A stretch of 64,000 nt of DNA from Afipia sp. GAS231. GTDB taxonomy: Bacteria > Pseudomonadota > Alphaproteobacteria > Rhizobiales > Xanthobacteraceae. Under the pieces are notes generated by a model. The model saw nothing but the letters and a program-made list of their open reading frames with translations. It made no database searches and had not been told where the DNA came from. Positions 1 through 8,286 of the stretch are shown piece after piece (within the stretch, counting starts at the first letter, position 1; every line of letters begins with the position of its first letter). Made by a program: the position numbers and the translations under genes. The DNA lies in contig NZ_LT629703.1 in NCBI RefSeq assembly GCF_900103365.1, positions 1,984,001 through 2,048,000 of the forward strand, in the 5' to 3' direction.

Positions 1-541
1 GCACCAGGATGCCCATCGCGGTGCAGGCGGTGCGCCAGCCGGTCTGCTCGATCATGTGCTGCACCCACGGCAACAGGGTCACCGAGCCGATGCCGACGCC
101 GGCGAACGCCAGCCCCATCGCGAGACCGCGGCGGCGGATGAACCAGTTCGGCAGAAACAGCGATTGCCCGGAATAGCCGAGGCAGACGCTGCCGGCGCCG
201 ACCATCACGCCGATGGTCAGATACAGATGCCAGGGCTGCGTCGTCAGCGGGGCCAGCAGCAAGCCACCGCCCATCAGCGCGACGCCGAGTTCCATCACCC
301 CACGCGGGCCGAAGCGATCCATCATGCGACCGATCAGCGGGCTGACCGCGCCGGAAACCACAAAGCCAAAAGAGAAGGCGCCCGCGGTGACGCCGCGCTC
401 CCAACCGAACTCGCCGATGATTGGCGGAAAGAACAGCGAGAACGCGGTGCGCGCATTGACGCCGATCGCCATGGTGACGAACGTCACCGCGACGATCGTC
501 CAGCCGTAGAAGAAGGGAAGTCGCATCAGCGGGAATTCCAT
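1..541 (-). CDS. MFS transporter, N-terminal part (cut by window edge)
   Basis: The first about 180 residues of a major facilitator superfamily permease read on the minus strand and run off the left edge. The translation starts MEFPLMRLPFFYGWTIVAV and then shows alternating hydrophobic helices with the MFS loop 2-3 signature (GRMMDRFGPR) and a later RRRGLAMG loop, typical of monocarboxylate/oxalate-formate type MFS members. The ATG at 541 has an AGGG-type ribosome site. An in-frame ATG at 526 is an alternative. It lies downstream of the TRAP and hydroxyacid dehydrogenase genes on the same strand, so a carboxylate substrate is plausible, but substrate is inference. The C-terminal half is outside the window. 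Confidence 0.85.
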   Translation of the reverse strand, partial: MEFPLMRLPFFYGWTIVAVTFVTMAIGVNARTAFSLFFPPIIGEFGWERGVTAGAFSFGFVVSGAVSPLIGRMMDRFGPRGVMELGVALMGGGLLLAPLTTQPWHLYLTIGVMVGAGSVCLGYSGQSLFLPNWFIRRRGLAMGLAFAGVGIGSVTLLPWVQHMIEQTGWRTACTAMGILV

Positions 542-602
542 TGCTGACCCTGTGGAGCGGGTCATCCGATCAACATTACGCTGACATCCGCGCCTCGAAG
601 TT

Positions 603-1580
603 TCAAGGCCGCCGCGTCCAGTTCGCGGCATTGACCGCACCGACCGGAATCTCACCGGCAACAATCTTCTCGACCTGGCGTACCGTTTCCAGCGACTGGC
701 TTTCGATCGCCGGCGGCGTCAGGCCGCCGATATGCGGCGTCGCGATCACGTTCGGCAGCTTTGCCAGTTCCAGCGTCGGCATCTGGTCCAGTGCGCGGCC
801 GACATCCATCGCCGCACCGGCAATGCGCTTCTCGCGCAACGCCGCCGACAATGCCGCCTCGTCGACGAGATTGCCGCGCGACAGGTTGATAAAGAAGGCG
901 TGCGGCTGCATCCGCGCCAGCGCCGCCTCTCCGATCAGGTTCTCGGTCTTCTCATTGGCGACCGCGAGGCAGACGACGAAGTCGGCCTGACTCAAGAGAT
1001 CGTCGAGCGGCAGGTGCCGGATCGCAGCATCGTCGACGGTCGCAAAGGGATCGGCGACCAGAATCTCCATGCCCAGCACTTTGGCGATCCCTGCGAGATA
1101 GCGACCGATGCTGCCGTAACCGATGATGCCAAGGCGGCTGCCGGCCAGTTGCCGGCCCATCACGATCGCGGGCTTGCGCCCGGCATGATAGTCGGCGCTG
1201 GCGCGCGAAACGCCGCGCGACAGATCGACCATGAAGCCGATTGCCAGTTCCGCGACCGACTGGACGAAGCCGGGCCCGGCCTGCGTCACCAGCACACCGG
1301 CCGCTGAGGCAGCGCCGACATCGATATTGCGGATATCGACCGCGCAACGGACAAAGGCGCGCAGATTGGGCAGTCTCGGGAAAATCTCGCTGGGTCCGGC
1401 GGTGAGTCGGTCGGCAACGATAATATCGACATCGCGTGCCGCCGCGATCAGGCCGATCGCATCCAGGGCCGCGTCGGACTGATGCAGCTTAACGTCAGCG
1501 ACAGCTTGCAGCCCGACCAGGCTGCGCTCGCCGTAATATTGCGCTCGCGCCTGCGGCGTATGCGTGAGCAGAACTTTCAC
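603..1580 (-). CDS. D-2-hydroxyacid dehydrogenase family protein (NAD-binding)
   Basis: A 325-residue member of the D-isomer-specific 2-hydroxyacid dehydrogenase family, which reduces 2-oxoacids or oxidises 2-hydroxyacids with NAD(P). The Rossmann motif GIIGYGSIG lies at about 151-159, the substrate-binding Arg is in NLSRG (about 235) and the catalytic His is in TPHIGG (about 283). The usual DVFxxEP segment carrying the catalytic Glu reads DVGRALDQMP here, so that Glu is not in its normal place. The start is GTG, 18 bases after the TRAP permease stop, behind a TTGGGG stretch. It sits in a same-strand run with TRAP dctPQM genes, suggesting it acts on the imported acid. Exact substrate is unknown. 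Confidence 0.85.
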   Translation of the reverse strand: MKVLLTHTPQARAQYYGERSLVGLQAVADVKLHQSDAALDAIGLIAAARDVDIIVADRLTAGPSEIFPRLPNLRAFVRCAVDIRNIDVGAASAAGVLVTQAGPGFVQSVAELAIGFMVDLSRGVSRASADYHAGRKPAIVMGRQLAGSRLGIIGYGSIGRYLAGIAKVLGMEILVADPFATVDDAAIRHLPLDDLLSQADFVVCLAVANEKTENLIGEAALARMQPHAFFINLSRGNLVDEAALSAALREKRIAGAAMDVGRALDQMPTLELAKLPNVIATPHIGGLTPPAIESQSLETVRQVEKIVAGEIPVGAVNAANWTRRP

Positions 1581-1598
1581 GTCAGTACCCCAAGCACT

Positions 1599-3452
1599 TC
1601 AATAACCCAAGGCGCGCGGCAGCGCCGTGCTGATCGCCGGCACGAATGCGATCACCAGCAGGCACAGCAGCAGCAGGCCGAGATAGCCCAGGATCGGCTT
1701 GATGGTCTGCTCGATCGGCACGTTGCCGATCAGGCAGGCGCCATAGAGCCCGAGGCCGAGCGGCGGCGCAAACAGGCCGAGCCCCATCGAAATCACAAGC
1801 ACGACGCCGAAATGCAGGGGATCGATGCCGAGCTTGACCGCCACCGGCAGCAGCAGCGGCCCGAAGATGATCAGCGCCGCGGCGCCTTCCAGGACCGAGC
1901 CCATCACGATCAGCACGACGATCGACAACAGCATGAACAGCCAGGTACCGTGCGATCCCGATAGCGACAGCATGAAGTCGCCGACCGCATGCGGCACCTG
2001 CTGCAGCGTCAGGATGAAGGCCAGCGATTGCGCGGCGGCGACGATGAACAGCACCAGCCCCGACCGCGTCGCCGACTGCACGAAACTGTGCGCGGCGGTT
2101 TTGAAACTAAGCTCGCGGAACACGATGCTGCCGATCACGATGGCATAGACCGCGGCAAAGGCCGAGATTTCGGTGGCGGTGGCAAAGCCGCTCTTGAAGC
2201 CGAAGAAGATCATGAAGATCAACCCGAACGAGGCGATCGCGCCGCTCCACAGGCCCGAAACCGGCGCCTGTGGCTCGGCGTCCTCTTCGGGTTCGGGACG
2301 CTTGCCGAGAATGATGCACAGCACGATCAGGGCCAGCGCCATCAGCCCGGCCGGCAGCAGGCCGGCGACAAAGAGACCGCCGATCGACAGGTTGGCGACG
2401 AAGCCGAGGATGATCAGGTTGATGCAGGGCGGGATGGTTTCGGCCATCACGGCCGACGCCGCCAGCAACGCCACGGCGCTGCCGGGGTTCTGCCGCGAGC
2501 GACGCGCCGCCGGAATCAGCACCGAGCCCACGGCGGCGACGTCGGCCATTTTGGAGCCGGAGATGCCGGAAAACAGCACCATCGACATCACCATGACGAC
2601 GTTCAGCCCGCCGCGCATCCGCCCCACCGCGCGCTGCAGCAGTTCGATCAGCCGGACCGACATGCCGTTGGCTTCCATCAGGTAGCCGACCAGAATGAAG
2701 AACGGAATCGCGAGCAGCACGAAGTTGTCGATGCCGCGCGCCATCTGCTGCGCAAAGATGACGCCCGGCAGCGTGCCTTCGACCCAGATAAAGATCAGCG
2801 CCGCCAGCGCCAGCGCGAACCCGATCGGCAAGCCGCCCAACAGCGTGAGGAAGAAGCCGACCAACATCAGCGTGCTCGACGACGGCACCGAATCGGGGCT
2901 GAGAAAATCCCAGGCCAGATAGAGCCCGGCGATCGCAGCCGTTGCCACCAGCCCCGCAATCATCTCCCGAGCGGAACGCTTGCAAAAAATCTCGGCGGCG
3001 AACACCGTCATGAACAGCGCGCCGACGCCCATCGGATAGAACGTCCATTCCAGCGGCAGGCCGGAACCGGAGGTCTGCCCGGTGGTTAGCCAGCCCATCT
3101 TGATCGCGTTGAACGCGACATAGGCCGCGACAACCGTCACCAGCAGCGCCCCGATCGAATCGATCACGCGCCGGATTGCGGCCGGCAGCATGTCGACGAA
3201 GAATGCCACGCCAAGGTTTTCGGCGCGCGCCAGCGCGCTGGCGGCGCCAAAGAAGCTCGATCCGACCATCAGGCCGCGGGCGACGTCGTCGGCCCATTCG
3301 ACCGGCGCGTTGAACAGGAAGCGCAGCAGCACCGAGACGCAGACAACCACGAGGTCGGCGACGAGCAGGATTGCCGCCACGGTGTCGCTCAACTGAAGAA
3401 GCGAAGCCGTGATCCGGCGGCCGCCGCTTGGCGCGGCTGCGGCGACTGACAT
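1599..3452 (-). CDS. TRAP transporter fused small/large permease (DctQ-DctM)
   Basis: A 617-residue inner-membrane protein joining both TRAP permease subunits. Residues about 15-170 form the four-helix DctQ domain, including the RFLFNAPVEWADDVAR segment typical of DctQ. Residues about 190-615 form the DctM domain, with repeated long hydrophobic helices and conserved GISGSKMADVAAVG and ETIPPCINLI segments. TRAP systems use the sodium or proton gradient to import carboxylates delivered by a periplasmic binding protein. The start is 10 bases after the DctP gene stop, with GAGGT upstream, so the two are cotranscribed. Fused DctQM proteins are a known variant. Confidence 0.93.
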   Translation of the reverse strand: MSVAAAAPSGGRRITASLLQLSDTVAAILLVADLVVVCVSVLLRFLFNAPVEWADDVARGLMVGSSFFGAASALARAENLGVAFFVDMLPAAIRRVIDSIGALLVTVVAAYVAFNAIKMGWLTTGQTSGSGLPLEWTFYPMGVGALFMTVFAAEIFCKRSAREMIAGLVATAAIAGLYLAWDFLSPDSVPSSSTLMLVGFFLTLLGGLPIGFALALAALIFIWVEGTLPGVIFAQQMARGIDNFVLLAIPFFILVGYLMEANGMSVRLIELLQRAVGRMRGGLNVVMVMSMVLFSGISGSKMADVAAVGSVLIPAARRSRQNPGSAVALLAASAVMAETIPPCINLIILGFVANLSIGGLFVAGLLPAGLMALALIVLCIILGKRPEPEEDAEPQAPVSGLWSGAIASFGLIFMIFFGFKSGFATATEISAFAAVYAIVIGSIVFRELSFKTAAHSFVQSATRSGLVLFIVAAAQSLAFILTLQQVPHAVGDFMLSLSGSHGTWLFMLLSIVVLIVMGSVLEGAAALIIFGPLLLPVAVKLGIDPLHFGVVLVISMGLGLFAPPLGLGLYGACLIGNVPIEQTIKPILGYLGLLLLCLLVIAFVPAISTALPRALGY

Positions 3453-3462
3453 CTCGCCTACC

Positions 3463-4494
3463 TCAAGCCTGCGTCGCGCGGATCATGTCCACCACGGGCT
3501 TCGCCTCGGGGCGGGCCTTGATGAAATTCTCGCTCTGGGGAGCAACGCGCTTGCGGAACGCCTCCTTGTCGCATTCGACGATGGTGACGCCCTTGTCGGC
3601 GAGGTTCTTCAGCGCTTCCTTTTCCATTTCGAGACCATGCGCGCGGGTGTCGACGGCGGCCTTTTTGGCCGCGTCGAGGAATCCTTCCCGCAGCTTCGGG
3701 TCCATCCGGTTGAAGGTCGCGTCGCTGAAATAGGTCGCGAGCGGCGAGAAATTATGCTGGGTCAGCGCGTAGTTCTTCGAAGTCTCGTAGAACTTGCTGG
3801 CAAGAATGGTCGGCGGATCGTGTTCCAGTCCGTCGAGCACGCCGGCCTGCAGCGCCGTGTAGATCTCGCCGAACGCCAGCGGCGTCGCAGCGGCGCCCAT
3901 CAGGCGCAGACATTCGGTGATGACCGGGTTCGGCAGCGTCCTGATCTTGAGGCCGGCCAGATCTTCGGGGCCTTTGACGGGCTTCTTCGCCAGCACGCTG
4001 CGGGAGCCGAAATTATAGGCCCAGGAGATGATGCGGATATTGGCGCCCTTCAACAGCGCGTCCTCGATCGGCTTGGCGGCGCCGGCGTCGAACGCCTTGG
4101 TCTGCTGCGGAAAACTGGTGAAGAGATAACCGAGGTCGAAGGTGCCGACCAGCGGCACCAGATTGGCCGAGATCGACGAGCCCGAAACCATCAAATCAAT
4201 CACGCCGAGCTTGACCGAATTGATGACGTCGATTTCCTGACCGAGCTGGTTGTCGGGAAAGAACGTGACCTCGATCTGCTCGCCGAGCCCGTTCGCCTTC
4301 AGGCTCTTGACCAGATTGTCGTAGTAGACACGGCCGTTGGCGTATTTGGGATCGTTCGGAAGCGACGACGAGCATTTGAGTTTCAGCGTGGCGGCCTCAG
4401 CGCGCCCGGTCAGGGCCGGTGCGGCGGCGAGCCAGGCGGTCGCGGCGACCGACGATTGCAGAACGACGCGACGATTGATCGGCTTCGACCCCAT
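3463..4494 (-). CDS. TRAP transporter solute-binding protein (DctP family)
   Basis: A 343-residue periplasmic binding protein. The N-terminus has twin arginines (NRRVVLQSS) followed by a hydrophobic stretch ending in an Ala-rich cleavage region near residue 34, so Tat or Sec export is likely. The body shows DctP features: KLKCSSSLPND at the start of the mature protein, FFPDNQLGQEIDVI, the KIRTLPNP segment holding the carboxylate-binding Arg (about 185), and a GEIYTALQAGVLDG motif. A strong GGGAGGA ribosome site precedes the ATG. It is the first gene of the TRAP group and would bind the acid ligand for the fused permease. The ligand cannot be named from sequence. Confidence 0.93.
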   Translation of the reverse strand: MGSKPINRRVVLQSSVAATAWLAAAPALTGRAEAATLKLKCSSSLPNDPKYANGRVYYDNLVKSLKANGLGEQIEVTFFPDNQLGQEIDVINSVKLGVIDLMVSGSSISANLVPLVGTFDLGYLFTSFPQQTKAFDAGAAKPIEDALLKGANIRIISWAYNFGSRSVLAKKPVKGPEDLAGLKIRTLPNPVITECLRLMGAAATPLAFGEIYTALQAGVLDGLEHDPPTILASKFYETSKNYALTQHNFSPLATYFSDATFNRMDPKLREGFLDAAKKAAVDTRAHGLEMEKEALKNLADKGVTIVECDKEAFRKRVAPQSENFIKARPEAKPVVDMIRATQA

Positions 4495-4595
4495 AACGCT
4501 CCTCCCGGTTCTTGTTGCGCCGCCGTCTTGTCGCGGCGAAGCTTGGCAACAGCTTAGTCACATTGCCCGACTAAGCAACCGGCAACGTTTTCCGC

Positions 4596-6644
4596 CTATT
4601 TGCTTTTCGCCACCGTCGTTCCGTCCCAGTCGTCGGCGGAAGGATTTTCGATCTGGTGCCGGCAGCGCTCGATCATCAGCGCCGACGCGGCATCGTCCTG
4701 GCGGATTTCCAGCACCTGCTCGAACGAGCTTATCGCAGCGGTGAAATCGCGCGCGCGCCAGGCGGCGAGGCCTTCCTCGTAACGGCTCACCCAGTCGCTC
4801 GCGCCGTCGAACGCGGCGCCAACGTCCCCCAGCAATTCGTAGATCTGCAGACCGCCGGCGCGTCCATAGACCGCAAGCCGGTCGAGTTCGCGCACGACGA
4901 TGTGTTGCCCCGCCAGCCGGCGCGTTTCCGGGCCGATGATGATGGTCGAGCCATAGACCTTGTTGGTGCTTTCGAGGCGGCTCGCGATATTCACGGCATC
5001 ACCGATCACGGTGTAATTGAGCCGGACTTCCGAGCCGATATTACCGACCAGCATGTCGCCGGAATTGATTCCGATCCTGATCTTGATGGGCTGGCCGTGG
5101 TCGTCGACCAGGCCCGCCTCCTCGACCGCGCGCCGGCACGCCAGCGCCGCGCGGCAGCAATCGACGGCGTGATCGGGATCGGGCGACGGCGCGCCCCAAA
5201 ACGCCATCACGGCATCGCCGATGAACTTGTCGATGGTGCCGCCCTGGTTCTGGACCTGCATCGAGACCGCATCAAAATAGCGCGACAGCAGCGGAATGAT
5301 GCGGTCGCCAAGCCGCTCCGACATGCCGGTGAACCCTGCGAGATCGATGAACATCACGCTCATCGGCCGCACCGCGCCGCCGAGACGCGCGCCGTTGCCG
5401 TCGCTGATCAACCGCTTCACCAGATCGGCCGGGATGTATTTCCGGAACGCCGCGAGCCCCTGCGCCATATCGCCGATGGCGCTGGACAGGTTCTCGATCT
5501 CGGTCAGCCGCGACGGATGCCGCTCCACTTTATCGAGATCGAACCGCTCGACATGGCGGATCTCGCCCACCACCTTGATCAGGGGGCCGGCAATCAGGCG
5601 CTGCGCCAGCCATGCCGACAATAGCCCGGCGAACACGATCAGCACCGCAAGGCCGATCAGCAAATTCCGGATCGTCATCTGCACCGGCCCGAGGAATTCC
5701 GACTCGGGCACGACGGTCACCAGCGACCAGCCCGGAAACGAGATCGGCGTCAGCACCGCCTGATAGGCTTTCCCGTCGCGCACCACCTGCCTGTGAAGGG
5801 GTTCGCCTTCGCCGGGCTGATAGGCATCGCCGGCCTCCCGCATCGCCGCCACCGCGACCGGAAACAACGCATGATCGGTTTTCAGCGCGTTCAGTTCGTT
5901 GGCGTCCGGGTCGGGAGCCGCGACCACATTGCCGTCCCGTTCGAGAATGAAAGCGCCGGCCGATTTCCCGACCGTGAGCTGCGACAGAAAATTCGAGACC
6001 CGCGTCAGTTCGATGATGATGGCGATGACGCCGGCGGGCTTCTGGTCGATTTCGATCGGCGCCGCGAACGCCGCCGCCAGCCTCGGGCCGGTGGGAAGCG
6101 CCGAAAACGTCGACCAATGTTCGTCGTTGCTGTCGATCGCGACCCGAAACCATTCCTGATTGGTGACGGAATAGTCGGTATCCTCGACCCGGCTGTTCTT
6201 GAGCTGCAGATCGTTGCCCACGAATTCGTAGCGATCGATCCGCATCTTGTGATCGGTATGGATCTCGATCATTTCGATCACGGCGTCGCCGAGCTTGTGT
6301 CCGGCGTAGAGCGATCCATCGGGCCATGCAAAGGCCACCCAGGAAATCGTCGGCTGCGACAGCAACTGCGACTGGAATACGAACTCGCGTTTGCGCATCT
6401 CGCGTGGATCGAACACTTTCCCGAGCAGCAGCGTCCGCACCGCCATCATCGACGACCGCGCCTCGGACGTGATCGACTGCAGTTCGTCGCCGACCGCAGA
6501 CACGATCTGGTCGTTGATGGTATCGGCGAGGGTCTGGCTGACCCGCTGGGCGGTGCGCCACCACAACAGATGCACGCCGACGGCGCTGACGACGATAGAC
6601 GTCAGGACCAGGGCCGAAATGGCGCTGCGGATGCCGATACGCAT
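4596..6644 (-). CDS. membrane adenylate/guanylate cyclase with dCache-like sensor
   Basis: A class III nucleotidyl cyclase of about 682 residues. One membrane helix lies near the N-terminus and another at about 328-350. The roughly 290 residues between them look like a periplasmic dCache sensor, and the cyclase domain covers about 425-600. The metal-binding Asp is visible in FIDLAGFT and a second in DKFIGDAVMAFWG. The Lys before FIGD and the Asp in NYTVIGDAVNIASRLES fit adenine specificity, and Asn and Arg of NIASRLE are the transition-state residues. The ATG at 6644 has AGGA ahead of it; a longer in-frame TTG start at 6674 lacks one. The C-terminal 80 residues are helical. It should make cAMP in response to an external ligand. 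Confidence 0.92.
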   Translation of the reverse strand: MRIGIRSAISALVLTSIVVSAVGVHLLWWRTAQRVSQTLADTINDQIVSAVGDELQSITSEARSSMMAVRTLLLGKVFDPREMRKREFVFQSQLLSQPTISWVAFAWPDGSLYAGHKLGDAVIEMIEIHTDHKMRIDRYEFVGNDLQLKNSRVEDTDYSVTNQEWFRVAIDSNDEHWSTFSALPTGPRLAAAFAAPIEIDQKPAGVIAIIIELTRVSNFLSQLTVGKSAGAFILERDGNVVAAPDPDANELNALKTDHALFPVAVAAMREAGDAYQPGEGEPLHRQVVRDGKAYQAVLTPISFPGWSLVTVVPESEFLGPVQMTIRNLLIGLAVLIVFAGLLSAWLAQRLIAGPLIKVVGEIRHVERFDLDKVERHPSRLTEIENLSSAIGDMAQGLAAFRKYIPADLVKRLISDGNGARLGGAVRPMSVMFIDLAGFTGMSERLGDRIIPLLSRYFDAVSMQVQNQGGTIDKFIGDAVMAFWGAPSPDPDHAVDCCRAALACRRAVEEAGLVDDHGQPIKIRIGINSGDMLVGNIGSEVRLNYTVIGDAVNIASRLESTNKVYGSTIIIGPETRRLAGQHIVVRELDRLAVYGRAGGLQIYELLGDVGAAFDGASDWVSRYEEGLAAWRARDFTAAISSFEQVLEIRQDDAASALMIERCRHQIENPSADDWDGTTVAKSK

Positions 6645-6858
6645 GGGGATCCTGGTTGGGGCTGGTGATCGCAATACGGAACGATAGTAGCGTTTGTTTC
6701 GCTATCTACGCTATCCCGGATGCCGGACACGGCATCCCCGGGGTGCCGGACACGGCCCTGTGACCGAAGTTGAAGCGGTTAGCGACGAAACTTCTGGATT
6801 GCCTGTTCCGTACAAGCCAAGACGGCGCTATGCCTTGGCAATTCTCGAAGGTCACGCA

Positions 6859-7590
6859 ATGCACGATGTTTCCATCCCGGCGGCCCTGATCGCCGGTCTT
6901 GTCAGCTTCCTGTCGCCCTGCGTGCTGCCGCTGGTGCCGCCCTATCTGATCTATCTGACCGGCGCGACCATCGAGCATGTCAGTAATGACGAATCCACCC
7001 AGGCCTCCAAGCGCGCGGTCATGACTTCGGCGCTGATGTTCGTGCTCGGCTTTTCCACCGTGTTCGTGGCGCTCGGCGCCAGCGCTTCCATTATCGGCGG
7101 CCTGATCCGCGCATGGTCGGCGGAGCTTTCGATCGTAGCCGGCATCGTCATCATCATCATGGGCCTGCATTTCCTCGGCCTGACCCGGATCGGGCTGTTG
7201 ATGCGCGAGGGACGGCTGACGGCGCCCAAACCGGTCGGGCTGTGGGGCGCTTATGTGATGGGGCTCGCTTTCGCGTTCGGCTGGACCCCCTGCATCGGCC
7301 CCATCCTGGCGGCGATCCTGTCGATCGCGGCGGCGGAAGCCACGGTGACCAAGGGCGCGGGACTGCTGGCGATCTATTCCGCCGGGCTCGGAATTCCGTT
7401 CCTGCTGGCGGCTTTCATGATCGAGCAGTTCTCCTCGCTGTTCGCGCGGATGAAGCGCCATCTCGACACCGTCGAACGCGCGATGGGCGTGTTGATGGTG
7501 GTCACCGGCATCGGCTTCTTGACCGGCACCGTCTCCAGCATCAGCATCTGGCTGCTGGAGACTTTCCCCGCGCTGCAAAATTTCGGCTAA
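6859..7590 (+). CDS. ccdA: CcdA-type cytochrome c biogenesis / thiol-disulfide transporter
   Basis: A 243-residue polytopic protein of the CcdA/DsbD-beta family, which carries reducing equivalents from cytoplasmic thioredoxin across the inner membrane to periplasmic thiol proteins. The two family cysteines are visible in SPCVLPLVPPYL (near residue 21) and TPCIGPILAAI (about 145), each in a helix followed by Pro. About six helices are present, the usual number. The ATG at 6859 has AAGG upstream and gives normal family length; a longer open frame from 6694 lacks support. It precedes DoxX and a thioredoxin-like DUF255 gene, which suggests it feeds electrons to that periplasmic redox group. Confidence 0.9.
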   Translation: MHDVSIPAALIAGLVSFLSPCVLPLVPPYLIYLTGATIEHVSNDESTQASKRAVMTSALMFVLGFSTVFVALGASASIIGGLIRAWSAELSIVAGIVIIIMGLHFLGLTRIGLLMREGRLTAPKPVGLWGAYVMGLAFAFGWTPCIGPILAAILSIAAAEATVTKGAGLLAIYSAGLGIPFLLAAFMIEQFSSLFARMKRHLDTVERAMGVLMVVTGIGFLTGTVSSISIWLLETFPALQNFG

Positions 7591-7596
7591 GGCCCC

Positions 7597-7622
7597 GTAA
7601 CAAGCGGGTCGGCCATTGCGAA
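7597..7622 (+). promoter_or_regulatory. candidate ECF-type promoter ahead of DoxX
   Basis: The sequence GTAACA, a 16-base spacer and CGAA lie about 110 bases before the DoxX ATG. From memory, the Caulobacter SigF motif is GTAACC-N16-CGAA, so this differs by one base. Similar motifs precede both cysteine-rich peptide genes at 10266 and 10831. No sigma factor gene is in the window, so the assignment is inference. Confidence 0.5.
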
Positions 7623-7733
7623 ACTCCTGCCAGAACCAGGCTGCCGCGATCGCGGCCGCGGCATTTTCGTCCGCGCTGGATTGAAGAGGCCGCAGGCTGC
7701 GGTTTCACATCGCCATACTTGAAGGGGGTTCGC

Positions 7734-8198
7734 ATGAATTTTATCGTCAATCTGCTCATCCTGTTGCCGGCGCGGATCGCGTCGTATTTTTCCTGGGCCG
7801 GACCGCTGCTGATGCGACTGATCGTCGGCTACACCTTCCTGCTGACCGGCTGGGGCAAACTCACCAACCTGGCGCAGGTGACGGAGAATTTCGTCGGATG
7901 GGGGATTCCGTTCCCGAAGATCCTCACGCCGTTTGTCTCGGGCGTGGAATGCTTCGGCGGCGCCATGCTGATCCTTGGCCTGTTCACCCGGATTCCCGCC
8001 GCGATGCTGGCGGTGGTGATGCTGGTCGCGATCAGGTCGGCGAAATGGGGCGACGTCGATTCGCTGGAAACGCTGCTCGGTTTCGAGGAAATGACCTACT
8101 TCGCCGCCTTCATGTGGCTGGCGATCTGCGGTCCCGGCAACGCCTCGCTCGACCGGCTGCTGGTGAATGCCGCGGGGCACCCCAAGGAATCGACCTGA
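7734..8198 (+). CDS. DoxX family membrane protein (BufD/GigD-like)
   Basis: A 154-residue four-helix membrane protein of the DoxX family. It shows the family start LLMRLIVGYTFLLTGWGKL, then FVGWGIPFPKILTPFVSGVECFGG and a C-terminal helix ending in a short polar tail. A strong AAGGGGG ribosome site precedes the ATG. DoxX proteins are often partners of periplasmic sulfur or thiol redox enzymes. In bufferin and gig operons (gold-induced genes) a DoxX protein is the fourth member, beside the precursor, the MNIO enzyme and the DUF2063 partner. Here it lies 2.3 kb upstream of those genes and shares their candidate promoter motif, so I infer a link to them. Confidence 0.85.
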   Translation: MNFIVNLLILLPARIASYFSWAGPLLMRLIVGYTFLLTGWGKLTNLAQVTENFVGWGIPFPKILTPFVSGVECFGGAMLILGLFTRIPAAMLAVVMLVAIRSAKWGDVDSLETLLGFEEMTYFAAFMWLAICGPGNASLDRLLVNAAGHPKEST

Positions 8199-8286
8199 CC
8201 GCTCACGATGCCGTGACATCGCGGAAACTGTGAGCCCGGATTTTTTCGCGCTCGTAGCTCTCTCAACGACAGCTCCGGGAGCCGCC

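Noticed and set aside
1989..3089. 366-residue plus-strand open frame opposite the TRAP permease
   Set aside because: Low-complexity Arg/Gln/His-rich shadow of a clear DctQM gene.
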